Assembly (NCBI GenBank): GCA_963850525.1
Contig: CAWKLQ010000008.1
Span: forward strand, 1 to 64,000
Reading direction: 5' to 3'
DNA from: JAEMQF01 sp963850525
Lineage (GTDB): Bacteria; Pseudomonadota; Gammaproteobacteria; Burkholderiales; Burkholderiaceae_C
DNA length: 64,000 bases
A program made the translations under genes and the position numbers. Of the stretch, positions 1 through 6,972 are shown one piece after another; positions within the stretch are counted from its first letter, which is position 1; each line of letters opens with the position of its first letter. The notes under the pieces are model-generated. The model was not told where the DNA came from. It saw nothing but the letters and a program-made list of their open reading frames with translations, and did no database searches.

Positions 1-404
1 GGGGACAGCTGGCGTTGGAGCCCGGAACAACCGTTCCGCTGGTGCTTTCTGGCACACGGTCGGAACCAAATGCCCAGGCCCTAGCGATGGCGCGAGAACT
101 TCAGACCCAGTTCACATCGTGGCGCCCCAGCATTGAACAGGCCTTGTTCGAGCACTACGAACCATATGCCGAGGCTCTTGCTGCGGGTGAGGTTCCGCCC
201 GAGAGCGAAGCATTCCCCAGCATCACCGCTGCAAACCGGGTTTGGGCTCATGTTTCGTTGGTATTTGTCTCCGTCACGCCCCTGGACGGCACGCTAACAA
301 CCGAATTTGGCTTCACCACCGGCTGGGACGAAGAACACACCCTCGGAGCGCGGTTCCAGTCAGGCAAGCTCCTTGAACTCTGCGGCAGTGTCTTGCCTCC
401 GTAA
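1..404 (+). CDS. Partial hypothetical protein, DUF6985-like
   Basis: The reading frame is open from the left edge of the window, so the N-terminus lies outside; the stop is TAA at 402-404. The visible ~134 residues are soluble, with an acidic helix (LFEHYEPYAEAL) and a C-terminal beta-rich part containing WDEEHTLGARF and a final LCGSVLPP. This end pattern resembles DUF6985-type and immunity-like small proteins often seen near toxins and in integron cassettes, but I recall that only by pattern. The gene ends three bases before the left end of an insertion sequence. No attC arm follows it, so any attC it once had was probably lost when that element inserted. Function unknown. Confidence 0.55.
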   Translation, partial: GQLALEPGTTVPLVLSGTRSEPNAQALAMARELQTQFTSWRPSIEQALFEHYEPYAEALAAGEVPPESEAFPSITAANRVWAHVSLVFVSVTPLDGTLTTEFGFTTGWDEEHTLGARFQSGKLLELCGSVLPP

Positions 405-417
405 AATGACAGTCTTG

Positions 418-474
418 TCCAACGAGGTGTGAGCCTGGGGCCGGGGCCGTGATTCCAACGAGGAATGAGCCTGG
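418..474 (+). repeat. Tandem 21-bp direct repeats at IS left end
   Basis: Two copies (418-438 and 454-474) are 36 bp apart and share TCCAACGAGG and TGAGCCTGG around a two-base difference. An inverted relative (CCAGGCTCATACCTGAATTGG) occurs at 2035-2056 near the right end. This arrangement supports the element's borders and is typical of transposase-binding repeats. Confidence 0.7.
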
Positions 475-545
475 AGGGGGTCTGGGCGAGGCGGTTTGGC
501 GGCTGATGGGCAGCGCGCTTGCGCGGCGAGTCGATCATCGAAGCG

Positions 546-1806
546 ATGGTGATCGACATGAACGAAGCCCAGGTGCGCACCTTGGAGCAGGTGCGCCAGG
601 TGCTGGAGGGGACGCAGGCGCTGGAGTTCCGGCGGGCCGAGGATGACGAGGGGCGCTACGCGTGGATCGAATCCGGTGCTGCGGCGCTTCGAGTACCGCC
701 AGTTGCCGCGCGCGCATCGCGGGCCGGTGCTGGCCTACCTGCAGCGCCTGAGCGGCTACAGCCGCGCGCAGGTCACGCGGCTGGTCTCGCGCTGGGACGC
801 CGGCAAGCGGCTGGTCAAGGACTACCGCGCGCCCGAGCACGCCTTTGCGCGGCGCTACACGCCCGCCGACGTGGCGCTGCTGGCCGAGGTGGACCGCGCC
901 ATGGGCACGCTGTCGGGCCCGGCCACGGCCTGCGTGCTGCGCCGCCAGCGCGATGTGTTCGGCGACGCGCGCTTCGAGCGCCTGGGCTCGATCTCCGTGG
1001 GGCACCTGTACAACCTGCGCAACAGCGCGCCCTACCGCGCCCAGCGCGTGGTGCTGACCAAGACCCGGCCGACCAAGGCCGCGAACATCGGCGTGCGCAA
1101 GGCGCCGGCCCCCGAGGGGCGCCCGGGCTTCATCCGCATCGACAGCGTGCACCAGGGCGATCTGGACGGCATCAAGGGCCTGTACCACATCAACGCGGTG
1201 GACTGCGTCACCCAGTGGCAGGTGGTGGCCACCGTGCAGACGATCTCCGAGGCGCACCTGCTGCCCGTCATCGAGCAGATGCTCGAGCAGTTCCCGTTCG
1301 AGATCCTGGGCTTCCACGCCGACAACGGCAGCGAGTACGTCAACCACCGGGTGGCCGAGATGCTGGACAAGCTGCGCATCGAGTTCACCCGCAGCCGCCC
1401 GCGGCACAGCAACGACAACGGCCTGGCCGAGACCAAGAACGGCGCGGTGGTGCGCAAGCTGTTCGGCTACGAGCACATCCCGCAGCGCCATGCCGCGCGC
1501 TTCAACACCTTCTGCCGCGAGTACCTCAACCCGTTCCTGAACTTCCACCGGCCGTGCCTGTTCGCCACCGAGCTGGCCGACCCGAAGAAGCCCGGGCGCA
1601 TCAAGCGCGTGTACCGACCCAAGGACGCGATGACGCCGCTGGACAAGCTGGCCAGCCTGCCCGAGGCGGCAAGCTTCCTGCGCGAGGGCGTCACGCTCGA
1701 ACACCTGCGTGCGCTGGCCACGGCGCTGACCGACGTGCAGGCGGCCGAGGAACTCAACGAGGCACGGCTGGCGCTGTTCAGACGGGTGCCTGCACGCACC
1801 GGCTGA
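546..1806 (+). pseudogene. Integrase-core (DDE) transposase, frameshifted
   Basis: The product has an N-terminal helical/HTH region (LSGYSRAQVTRLVSRW) and an rve-type integrase core. The three catalytic acids are visible in FIRIDSVHQGD, FHADNGSEYVN and NGLAETKNG. The N-terminal 43 codons (MVIDMNEAQVRTLEQVRQVL onward) lie in one frame and the rest in the next. Removing one base in the run at 672-676 joins YAWIES directly to VLRRFEYRQ. It may be a real disabling mutation or a sequence error; I see no classic slippery heptamer to suggest programmed frameshifting. A second in-frame ATG exists at 558. Length after repair is about 420 residues. Confidence 0.75.
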
Positions 1807-2067
1807 GTTCCCCCTACGGGGCTGCGTGCGGGCAGGCTGTGGACATGTGGACGATGCGCTGACGGCACTGGCCTGGTCCGTGGACAACGCGGGTACACGT
1901 TGCCCACCGCCCAGCCCTTCGCCCACATGCCCACAGCCTTCGACGAGCGATGTTGAAACCAAAACCCAGGCCCCAATACACTGACTTGGTCTACAACGGA
2001 TCGACTCGCTTCGCGCCGCCGATCTCAGACCGCTCCAGGCTCATACCTGAATTGGAAACGACTATGA

Positions 2068-2202
2068 CGCCCAACCCTACAAGCCACTGGCGCCAAGTTC
2101 CGAAGCAGGCCAATCAAAGGTCCTGGCGGAACGCAAGTTCTGGTCGAAGACCCCTCGGGAAACCCAATCGAACTGTTTGAGCCAAGGTCAGCCGAAGAAT
2201 GA
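2068..2202 (+). pseudogene. 3' fragment of a VOC/glyoxalase-fold cassette gene
   Basis: The frame reads FRSRPIKGPGGTQVLVED then PSGNPIELFEPR before a TGA stop at 2200-2202. The pattern GPGG-x2-VLVEDPSGNPIELFEP is the C-terminal beta strand and metal-ligand region of vicinal-oxygen-chelate proteins (the E of IELFEP is a usual metal ligand). Only about 44 codons survive; the upstream part is replaced by the insertion sequence ending at 2067. The stop lies 4 bp before the attC at 2207, exactly where an integron cassette ORF normally ends. I therefore read this as a cassette gene decapitated by the IS. Confidence 0.7.
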
Positions 2203-2206
2203 GCGA

Positions 2207-2278
2207 ATCTAACCCTTCGGTCGAGCCGACGCGCTCCGGCCTGCGGCCTCCGCGCGCGGCTCACCTCAAACGTTAGAC
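2207..2278 (+). repeat. attC site 1 (intact, 72 bp)
   Basis: Left core ATCTAAC (2207-2213) and right core GTTAGAC (2272-2278) match RYYYAAC and GTTRRRY. Between them are the family arms GAGCCGACGCGC and GCGCGCGGCTC, which form the imperfect stem. It closes the truncated VOC cassette and opens the next one. Confidence 0.88.
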
Positions 2279-2474
2279 CGCAAAGGCGTCAGCCGACGCA
2301 TGCCATCGCTCGCGCGCTTTGGCGCCGCTGGTAGACAGTTCAGCCTACAAGGCTTCTTTCACGCCTCCGGCAAATAGGCCCTCTCGAGGCAACCCAGAAA
2401 TCACCGCCCCTTGGACTCCTCTTTCGAGCCTCTCTTGCCTCGCTTCGTCTTCCGCCTTGCAAGCAGCTCCCACA

Positions 2475-2663
2475 TTAGCATTCCCCAAATCGCGCCGAGC
2501 CCACCACAACGTCAAGAGCCCAAATCAATGGCCCATCGCGCGTACCCGACACCCACCTTATCGCCAGGAAGAGTGGCAGCCCAACACCAACCGCGCCAAA
2601 CATAGCGGAGTTCAGCCGCCGTTCGGTTAACCAGCTTCCGAATCGTTGTAGCATGCTCGGCAC
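2475..2663 (-). CDS. Possible small membrane protein in reversed cassette ORF
   Basis: ATG start at 2663; 62 residues with a basic N-terminus (RFGSWLTERRLN) followed by a single hydrophobic segment around residues 20-36, consistent with a membrane anchor. It is antisense to the normal cassette orientation, which is uncommon but known. The frame ends shortly after the membrane segment; an adjacent frame stays open with a charged helical sequence, so the full gene may be frameshifted. No family recognised; it could be spurious. Confidence 0.3.
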   Translation of the reverse strand: MPSMLQRFGSWLTERRLNSAMFGAVGVGLPLFLAIRWVSGTRDGPLIWALDVVVGSARFGEC

Positions 2664-2752
2664 ACTTTACATGAATGCGCCGCCCGCCCTTATGGTTACT
2701 CGCGAGCCTTCGGTGCGCGGGACCTGATAACCTTGCCATCTACCGGTATGCG

Positions 2753-2763
2753 GTCTAACCATT
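2753..2763 (+). repeat. attC site 2, left part (split by IS1111)
   Basis: GTCTAACCATT is the left 11 bp of a 72-bp attC. The remaining 61 bp lie at 4561-4621. The split is between CATT and CGTTCCAG, the same internal position as in attC 7. Confidence 0.82.
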
Positions 2764-3270
2764 TACAGGGACTTCCCAACAAGTCAAGCAGACAGCGGTT
2801 TGGTTTTGGTATTCGGTGTTCCGGTATTCGCGCATTCGTTTCAGACCGGTCGTGTCAAGGCTGGCCGCAGGCCACCCGAAGGGCTTGGCCTTGATGCGGG
2901 CGGCCTGAAACCCACACTGGAGCGATGCTTGTCGGCCAAGACACTTGGCCGACAAGCCATGACAGACTTCTTCATTGCTTCGTGTGTGTGTGGCGCAAGG
3001 TGAATCGGATGCAGGCGGGCCGAAGGGCTGCGACAAAGGTGCAGACTGCTTCTCTACAGACGGCCTTGTTGCACGGGCACTGTGGCCTTGTGTGCGGACC
3101 CAGATGCGAACCGCTCAGCGGGGCTCCATTCCGATCGCGTGGACATCGAACGATTCGAGCCACGAATGGTTAGTCGAGCTTGCCCGCTGCCGGTCTGACC
3201 TGTCATATGCGTCTTCTGACTGATGCCTGCTGCGTGATGGAAACTGTGTTGCGGCGCTTGCAGCCCGCGG
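2764..3270 (-). ncRNA. Noncoding end of IS1111 copy 1, candidate bridge/seek RNA region
   Basis: This is about 507 bp between the transposase stop and the element end; spurious short frames only. IS1111-type elements are known to encode their target-guiding RNA downstream of the transposase. Read on the transposase strand, 3162-3173 gives CTAACCATTCGT, which matches attC 2 across the insertion point. Strong hairpins are present: a perfect 13-bp stem with 3-nt loop at 2928-2956 (CTTGTCGGCCAAG / CTTGGCCGACAAG) and a longer imperfect stem at about 2838-2911. RNA borders cannot be set from sequence alone. Confidence 0.45.
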
Positions 3271-4461
3271 CTATGCGGCAGCCGCGCCGCTGACATTGCG
3301 CGTAGGCGCGGGCACCGGCACCGGCACCGGCGCCGGAACCGAGGCCGGCGCCGTTGCCGCCACCGCCGGCGGTCTGCTCACATGGTGCGCGTCGAACGCC
3401 TCGCCCTTGGTCATCACCGCCCACAGGATGCGTGCATTCTTGTTGGCCAGCGCCACCGCCGCCTTTTGCCAGCCGGCTCGCTCGCGCAGCGCCGTGACCC
3501 AGCGCGAGATCGGGTCGCTGCGCTTGTGCGCGGTCATGACCGCCGACTTGGCTCCCTGGATCAGCAGGCTGCGCAAGTACGTGTCGCCCCGCTTGGTGAT
3601 GCCACCCAGGTTGTTCTTGCCGCCCGAGGAGTGCTGGCGCGGCACCAGGCCGATCCAGGCGCCGAACTGCGCGCCGTGCCGGAACTGCTTGAACTCGCCC
3701 ACCGTGGCCAGCGCGGCCGAAGCCGTCACGGGGCCGATCCCCATCAGGGTGGCAGCCTTCTTCACCTCGGCGTTGTCCTTGGCATGCGTGGCGATGCGCG
3801 CGTCGCACCACTCGATATGGGCATCCAACTCACGCCATTGCGCTTGCGCTTGTTGCACGACCCGGCGCGCCAGCGCGTTCATCTCGTTGCTCGCATCCTC
3901 GATCACGTCGGCCAGAACGGCCTGCAGCGCCGCCGGGCTTTGCGCGAAGACCAGGCCGAACTCGGCCAGCAGCCCGCGGATGCGGTTGATGCACGCGGTG
4001 CGCTCGGCCTTGAACCCCTCGCGCAGCCGGTGCACGCACAGCATGCTTTGCTGCTCGATGCTCTTGGCCGGCACGAAGTGCATCTGCGGGCGCGACGCGG
4101 CCTCGCAGATGGCCGCGGCATCGTTGGCGTCGTTTTTGCCGCTGGCGCCTTGTTTGCGATACGGGCTGACGAGTTGCGCGGCGATGATGCGTGCGTCAAG
4201 ACCGAGCGCGATGAGCTTGCGCGCCCAGTGGTGCGCACTGGAGCTGCTCTCCATGGCCACGATGCACCCGGCGGGCAATTGCGCGCACCAGGCCAGAAAT
4301 TTGTCGCGCGCCAGTGCGCGGCTGACGAGCACCCGCCCCGCGGCGTCCACGGCATGAACCTGGATCACGCGCTTGGCCAGATCGGCCCCGACGCGAACGG
4401 CTCGACCTCGCGATTCACGTTGCGCTTCACGCTGCACCCCAACTCGTGTAATCTGCTCCAC
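3271..4461 (-). CDS. IS110-family (IS1111 group) transposase, copy 1
   Basis: 396 residues. The N-terminal RuvC-like DEDD domain begins VGADLAKRVIQVHAVD and includes GKNDANDAAAICEAA (paired acidic residues). The C-terminal Transposase_20 domain contains LMGIGPVTASAALATVGEFKQF and FGAWIGLVPRQHSSGGKNNLGG, with the conserved serine region. The last ~35 residues form an unusual Ala/Pro/Val-rich tail (VPAPVPVPVPAPT) encoded by CACCGG-type microrepeats, unlike the usual family end. It is expected to act with an RNA guide transcribed from the noncoding end. The protein is identical to copy 2. Confidence 0.93.
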   Translation of the reverse strand: MEQITRVGVQREAQRESRGRAVRVGADLAKRVIQVHAVDAAGRVLVSRALARDKFLAWCAQLPAGCIVAMESSSSAHHWARKLIALGLDARIIAAQLVSPYRKQGASGKNDANDAAAICEAASRPQMHFVPAKSIEQQSMLCVHRLREGFKAERTACINRIRGLLAEFGLVFAQSPAALQAVLADVIEDASNEMNALARRVVQQAQAQWRELDAHIEWCDARIATHAKDNAEVKKAATLMGIGPVTASAALATVGEFKQFRHGAQFGAWIGLVPRQHSSGGKNNLGGITKRGDTYLRSLLIQGAKSAVMTAHKRSDPISRWVTALRERAGWQKAAVALANKNARILWAVMTKGEAFDAHHVSRPPAVAATAPASVPAPVPVPVPAPTRNVSGAAAA

Positions 4462-4560
4462 GGACTTCCCCTTTCATAGGCTTGAGATTGACGACTTCAA
4501 TCACCACCAATCTTGGCGCATCGACGCCGTTGCCCGAAGGTGGGAAGTCCCTTCGCATTC

Positions 4561-4621
4561 CGTTCCAGCCGACGTGCTCCGGCCTGCGGCCTCCGCACGC
4601 GGCTTACCTCAAACGTTAGCC
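4561..4621 (+). repeat. attC site 2, right part
   Basis: Starts CGTTCCAGCCGACG and ends with right core GTTAGCC (4615-4621). Joined to 2753-2763 it restores a 72-bp attC. Confidence 0.82.
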
Positions 4622-4630
4622 CCCAAAGAC

Positions 4631-5164
4631 GTGACCGTCGTTGCCATTCCGCCCTCGCTTGAATACAAGGCGGCCTTCCTGCGAATGCTCGCAGACTTCG
4701 AGAAGAACGACTCATCCAATGCCGAGTTCTACATTTCAGCCAAAGAAGACTTCGCAGCCTACGTAGGCGGCCTGTTGGAAGAAGAACAAGGCATCAATCT
4801 CCGCGAAGGCTGGGTTCCCTGCACGCACCAATGGCTGCTCAACCAGCAGAACCACGTGGTTGGTGTCACACGGCTGCGCCATAGAATCGATACGCCATTT
4901 CTCTCTACCAACGGCGGACACATCGGCTATGACATCGCGCCAAGCCACCGGCGAAACGGTTACGGTCACATGGCTCTTCACTTCAGTCTTCGTAGGGCCT
5001 CCAGTTTAGGTCTCACTAAGGTCCTGCTCTATACCGCGGAAGACAATGCTCCGTCCCGCGCAGTCATTGAGCGTGCGGGTGGTACGCTGGAAGCAGTTAC
5101 CTTCTCGGAGTTCTGGCATGAGAATTTATGCAAGTACTGGGTTCCTGTCCCCGTTGGGGGCTAA
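4631..5164 (+). CDS. GNAT family N-acetyltransferase (cassette gene)
   Basis: 177 residues from a GTG at 4631, 9 bp after the attC core, the usual cassette spacing. The frame is open further upstream into the IS, but that part cannot belong to the cassette. Acetyl-CoA binding motif A is visible in IGYDIAPSHRRNGYGHMALHF (RRNGYG pyrophosphate loop), followed by KVLLYTAEDNAPSRAVIERAGG (motif B). The architecture matches small RimJ/RimL-like GNATs; the substrate cannot be inferred. The stop TAA overlaps attC 3. There is no obvious promoter of its own, and the IS1111 element now separates it from upstream cassettes. Confidence 0.88.
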   Translation: MTVVAIPPSLEYKAAFLRMLADFEKNDSSNAEFYISAKEDFAAYVGGLLEEEQGINLREGWVPCTHQWLLNQQNHVVGVTRLRHRIDTPFLSTNGGHIGYDIAPSHRRNGYGHMALHFSLRRASSLGLTKVLLYTAEDNAPSRAVIERAGGTLEAVTFSEFWHENLCKYWVPVPVGG

Positions 5165-5230
5165 CTCTTCGCTCAACCCGACGCGCTCCGGGCTTCGCCC
5201 TCCGCGCGCGGGTTAGCTCAAACGTTAGGC
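5159..5230 (+). repeat. attC site 3 (intact, 72 bp)
   Basis: Left core GGCTAAC (slightly non-canonical second base) and right core GTTAGGC (5224-5230). The arm GGGGGCTAAC is the reverse complement of the start of its cassette, GTTAGCCCCC. It contains the GAPyr-like family stem CTCAACCCGACGCGC / GCGCGCGGGTTAG. Confidence 0.87.
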
Positions 5231-5443
5231 CCACAACCAATGTTGCCGCCACGTCTTCTCGCTTGGCGTGCCGCCGGTGCTCCCGCTACGCACACACGAC
5301 ACCTGGCAGCAAAAACTACATCCATTCTGCCAGTGCGCCCCACCGCGCGGCCACCCCACGACTCGCTGTTATGCTCCGACCCGACTGGAAGTCGCCCGCT
5401 TGAGAAAGCAGAATCTGAGTAGGCAATCGCTGTGCCGCCCTCT

Positions 5444-5698
5444 ATGACCTCGCTGCGAAACCTTGGCCCCAAGTCACAGGCAATGCTTGCCGCGGTCGGC
5501 ATTACATCTCCGCAGCAGCTACGCAAGCTGGGTTCGGTCGCCGCCTATAGCAAGGTCAAGCGCAGCGGCACCAATGCCAGCCTGAATCTCTTGTGGGCGC
5601 TGGAAGGTGCAATTACAGATCTTCCTTGGCAGCAAGTAGCACGTGAGCATCGCACAAGCTTGCTGCTGGCGCTTGACTCGTATGAAAACGGCGCCTAA
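5444..5698 (+). CDS. TfoX C-terminal-domain protein (cassette gene)
   Basis: 84 residues from ATG 5444 (an in-frame GTG at 5432 is possible). The sequence SLRNLGPKSQAMLAAVGI followed by QQLRKLGSVAAYSKVK is the helix-hairpin-helix-like TfoX/Sxy C-terminal domain (TfoX_C). This domain occurs alone in many small bacterial proteins and, fused to the N-terminal domain, in competence regulators. Here it stands alone, so a DNA-binding or regulatory role is only inferred. The stop TAA is part of the attC 4 left core (GCCTAAC). About 200 bp precede it inside the cassette, enough for a private promoter; a 60-codon frame at 5240-5422 in that stretch looks compositional. Confidence 0.82.
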   Translation: MTSLRNLGPKSQAMLAAVGITSPQQLRKLGSVAAYSKVKRSGTNASLNLLWALEGAITDLPWQQVAREHRTSLLLALDSYENGA

Positions 5699-5764
5699 CC
5701 TTTCGGTCAAGCCGACGCGCTCCGGGCTACGCCCTCCGCGCGCGGCTTACCTCATACGTTGGGC
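5693..5764 (+). repeat. attC site 4 (intact, 72 bp)
   Basis: Left core GCCTAAC (5693-5699), right core GTTGGGC (5758-5764), with the shared TTTCGGTCAAGCCGACGCGC arm. Confidence 0.9.
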
Positions 5765-5891
5765 GTCACAATCCATGCTTAGACCCGCGCCGGCAAGCGC
5801 TGAAGAATTCGGTCCCTCCGCGCCGAAGTGCGATGACACGCTGCCGTTCGCACTTCTCTCTCGCGACACGGTCTAAAAGGCCTACCCGAAT

Positions 5892-6188
5892 ATGAACATC
5901 AAGCAATTCCTCTCCTCCTCCGCGGAGATTCTTGGTACGCCTCCTTCGTGGCGGCCCGAACCAACTCCAACGCAGTTGTTGCTGGCAAAACGCTGGGCGC
6001 TGGTGGCTCGGGTTCTTGGTGGCATTGGTCTGTTCGCGCTCGCGTTCTGCTTTGTTGCATCGTGGTTCCCCGCTTGGCTCGCGCTCGCGCTCCCCGCTGT
6101 CGGCCTAGCCGCTTGGCTATGCGTCATCCAGTCTCAGCAGGCATTGCGAAGTGAAAGCGCGGAAGAACGAGCACCACCCTCGCGATAG
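5892..6188 (+). CDS. Small two-helix membrane protein (cassette gene)
   Basis: 98 residues from ATG 5892. The N-terminal ~30 residues are soluble (IKQFLSSSAEILGTPPSW). Two hydrophobic segments follow at about residues 36-57 (LVARVLGGIGLFALAFCFVA) and 60-80 (WLALALPAVGLAAWLCVI), separated by a short Pro-Ala-Trp turn, then a charged C-terminal tail (SESAEERAPP). A hairpin in the inner membrane is likely. No family recognised. It is the only plausible ORF between attC 4 and attC 5 and has normal cassette orientation, but starts 127 bp after the core, leaving room for its own regulation. Confidence 0.68.
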   Translation: MNIKQFLSSSAEILGTPPSWRPEPTPTQLLLAKRWALVARVLGGIGLFALAFCFVASWFPAWLALALPAVGLAAWLCVIQSQQALRSESAEERAPPSR

Positions 6189-6231
6189 CAATACACAAGT
6201 CGCCCGTCTCTTGCGTGGCCAGCTGCATGAC

Positions 6232-6303
6232 GCCCAACCCTTCGGTCAAGCCGACGCGCTCCGGGCTGCGCCCTCCGCGCGCGGCTTACCTCATACGTTG
6301 GGC
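6232..6303 (+). repeat. attC site 5 (intact, 72 bp)
   Basis: GCCCAAC (6232-6238) and GTTGGGC (6297-6303). The arm TGACGCCCAAC mirrors the cassette start GTTGGGCGTCA at attC 4. Confidence 0.9.
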
Positions 6304-6385
6304 GTCACAGTGCCCCTGCCTAGAATGCTCAAGCGGCGAGTCTCGTCGTTGGAGCATGCCACCCACCTTCCACAAGGACAGTCCA

Positions 6386-6847
6386 ATGAATCACTATCTA
6401 CGCGTCACCCTTGCTTCTGCACTTGTTCCCTGGCTCGCACTGGGGATTCCTGGCTGTGCAACCGCTCCTGCCAAGGACGCCGTGAGCACCAAGGAGGCAC
6501 CCGCCGCAATTGGACCGTATTCCCAAGGAATCAAGGTTGGGAATGTCCTGTTCCTCGCAGGGCAAATATCAATCGATCCCAAGACAAATCAGTACGTCGC
6601 CGGTTCGATCGAAGAACAAACGGCATTGACCCTTGAGAATCTGAAGGCGGTTGCTGTAGCCGGAGGCATGTCCATGGCCGACATCGTTTCCACTTCAGTC
6701 TTCTTGAAGGACCTCAACGACTTCGCGAAAATGAATGCAGTCTACGCAACGTACTTCAAAGACAAACCGCCGGCGCGCGCAACTGTGCAAGTCGCGCGTC
6801 TGCCTAGAGACGCACTCATTGAAATATCGGCCATCGCAGCGAAGTGA
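6386..6847 (+). CDS. RidA family protein with lipoprotein signal (cassette gene)
   Basis: 153 residues from ATG 6386, with an AGGA ribosome site 8-9 bp upstream. The first ~25 residues (RVTLASALVPWLALGIPGC) form a signal peptide with a lipobox-like IPGC, predicting export and lipidation. The mature part is a YjgF/YER057c/UK114 (RidA) domain: IGPYSQGIKVGNVLFLAGQ, ENLKAVAVAGGMSMADIV, and ARATVQVARLPRDALIEI, which contains the arginine that binds carboxylates in the trimer. Canonical RidA deaminates cytosolic enamines and imines. A periplasmic or outer-membrane-anchored form suggests a different substrate. The cassette is delimited by attC 5 and attC 6. Confidence 0.85.
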   Translation: MNHYLRVTLASALVPWLALGIPGCATAPAKDAVSTKEAPAAIGPYSQGIKVGNVLFLAGQISIDPKTNQYVAGSIEEQTALTLENLKAVAVAGGMSMADIVSTSVFLKDLNDFAKMNAVYATYFKDKPPARATVQVARLPRDALIEISAIAAK

Positions 6848-6880
6848 GAGTGGGCGTCCGTTCCATGTTTGTTGCATGAC

Positions 6881-6952
6881 GCCCAACCCTTCGTTCCAGC
6901 CGACGTGCTCCGGCCTTCGGCCTCCGCGCGCGGCTTACCTCATACGTTAGGC
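6881..6952 (+). repeat. attC site 6 (intact, 72 bp)
   Basis: GCCCAAC (6881-6887) and GTTAGGC (6946-6952). It carries the variant arm CGTTCCAGCCGACGTGC, shared with attC 2. Confidence 0.9.
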
Positions 6953-6972
6953 GTCGCAAACTCAGCCTCCCT

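Larger units (their letters stand above)
407..2067 (+). mobile_element. Insertion sequence with integrase-core transposase and repeated ends
   Basis: The left end reads TGACAGTCTTGTCCAA and the right end, reverse-complemented, reads TCATAGTCGTTTCCAA, giving imperfect terminal inverted repeats. Inside the left end a 21-bp repeat occurs twice (418-438 and 454-474, TCCAACGAGG-N2-TGAGCCTGG). A third, inverted copy lies at the right end (2035-2056). Such multiple subterminal repeats look like transposase binding sites. The element carries one transposase gene, which is frameshifted. I see no obvious target-site duplication. The left flank is a DUF6985-like gene and the right flank is the 3' end of an unrelated VOC gene, so a deletion accompanied or followed insertion. 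Family is uncertain (IS481- or IS1202-like). Confidence 0.72.
2273..2763. other. Gene cassette with no convincing plus-strand ORF
   Basis: The borders are set by attC 1 and attC 2: the cassette starts GTTAGACCGC and its attC arm reads GCGGTCTAAC, an exact reverse complement. The plus-strand frames (2319-2630, 2411-2605) have low-complexity Ser/Pro/Arg composition and look antisense. On the minus strand, 2475-2663 encodes 62 residues with one hydrophobic stretch (FGAVGVGLPLFLAI). A second minus frame continues downstream with an acidic helix (CKAEDEARQERLERG), as if one gene had been split by a frameshift. The cassette may carry a reversed membrane-protein gene, a degraded gene, or noncoding sequence. 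Confidence 0.5.
2764..4560 (-). mobile_element. IS1111-type (IS110 family) element, copy 1, inserted in attC 2
   Basis: 1797 bp with subterminal inverted repeats GGGACTTCCCA (2768-2778) and TGGGAAGTCCC (4541-4551), as in IS1111-type members of the IS110 family. It encodes a DEDD transposase on the minus strand plus about 500 bp of noncoding sequence downstream of it. Insertion is between AACCATT and CGTTCCAG of an attC. The known IS1111-attC group targets cassette recombination sites in this way. There is no target duplication. The second copy (7515-9311) has the same length, and I find only three base differences (2845, 2849, 2850), so duplication was recent. Confidence 0.9.

Noticed and set aside
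2207..2278. attC sites as generic intergenic palindromes (REP-like)
   Set aside because: They have paired RYYYAAC/GTTRRRY cores, lie directly after stops, occur in one orientation, and match the start of each following cassette, which REP elements do not.
3296..4479. Two long plus-strand frames across the IS1111 transposase (also in copy 2)
   Set aside because: Antisense shadows of the DEDD transposase, repeated exactly in both copies for the same reason.
5240..5422. 60-codon frame at the start of the TfoX_C cassette
   Set aside because: Proline/threonine/arginine-rich with no family signal; could be leader sequence. Start position near attC is suggestive but not enough.
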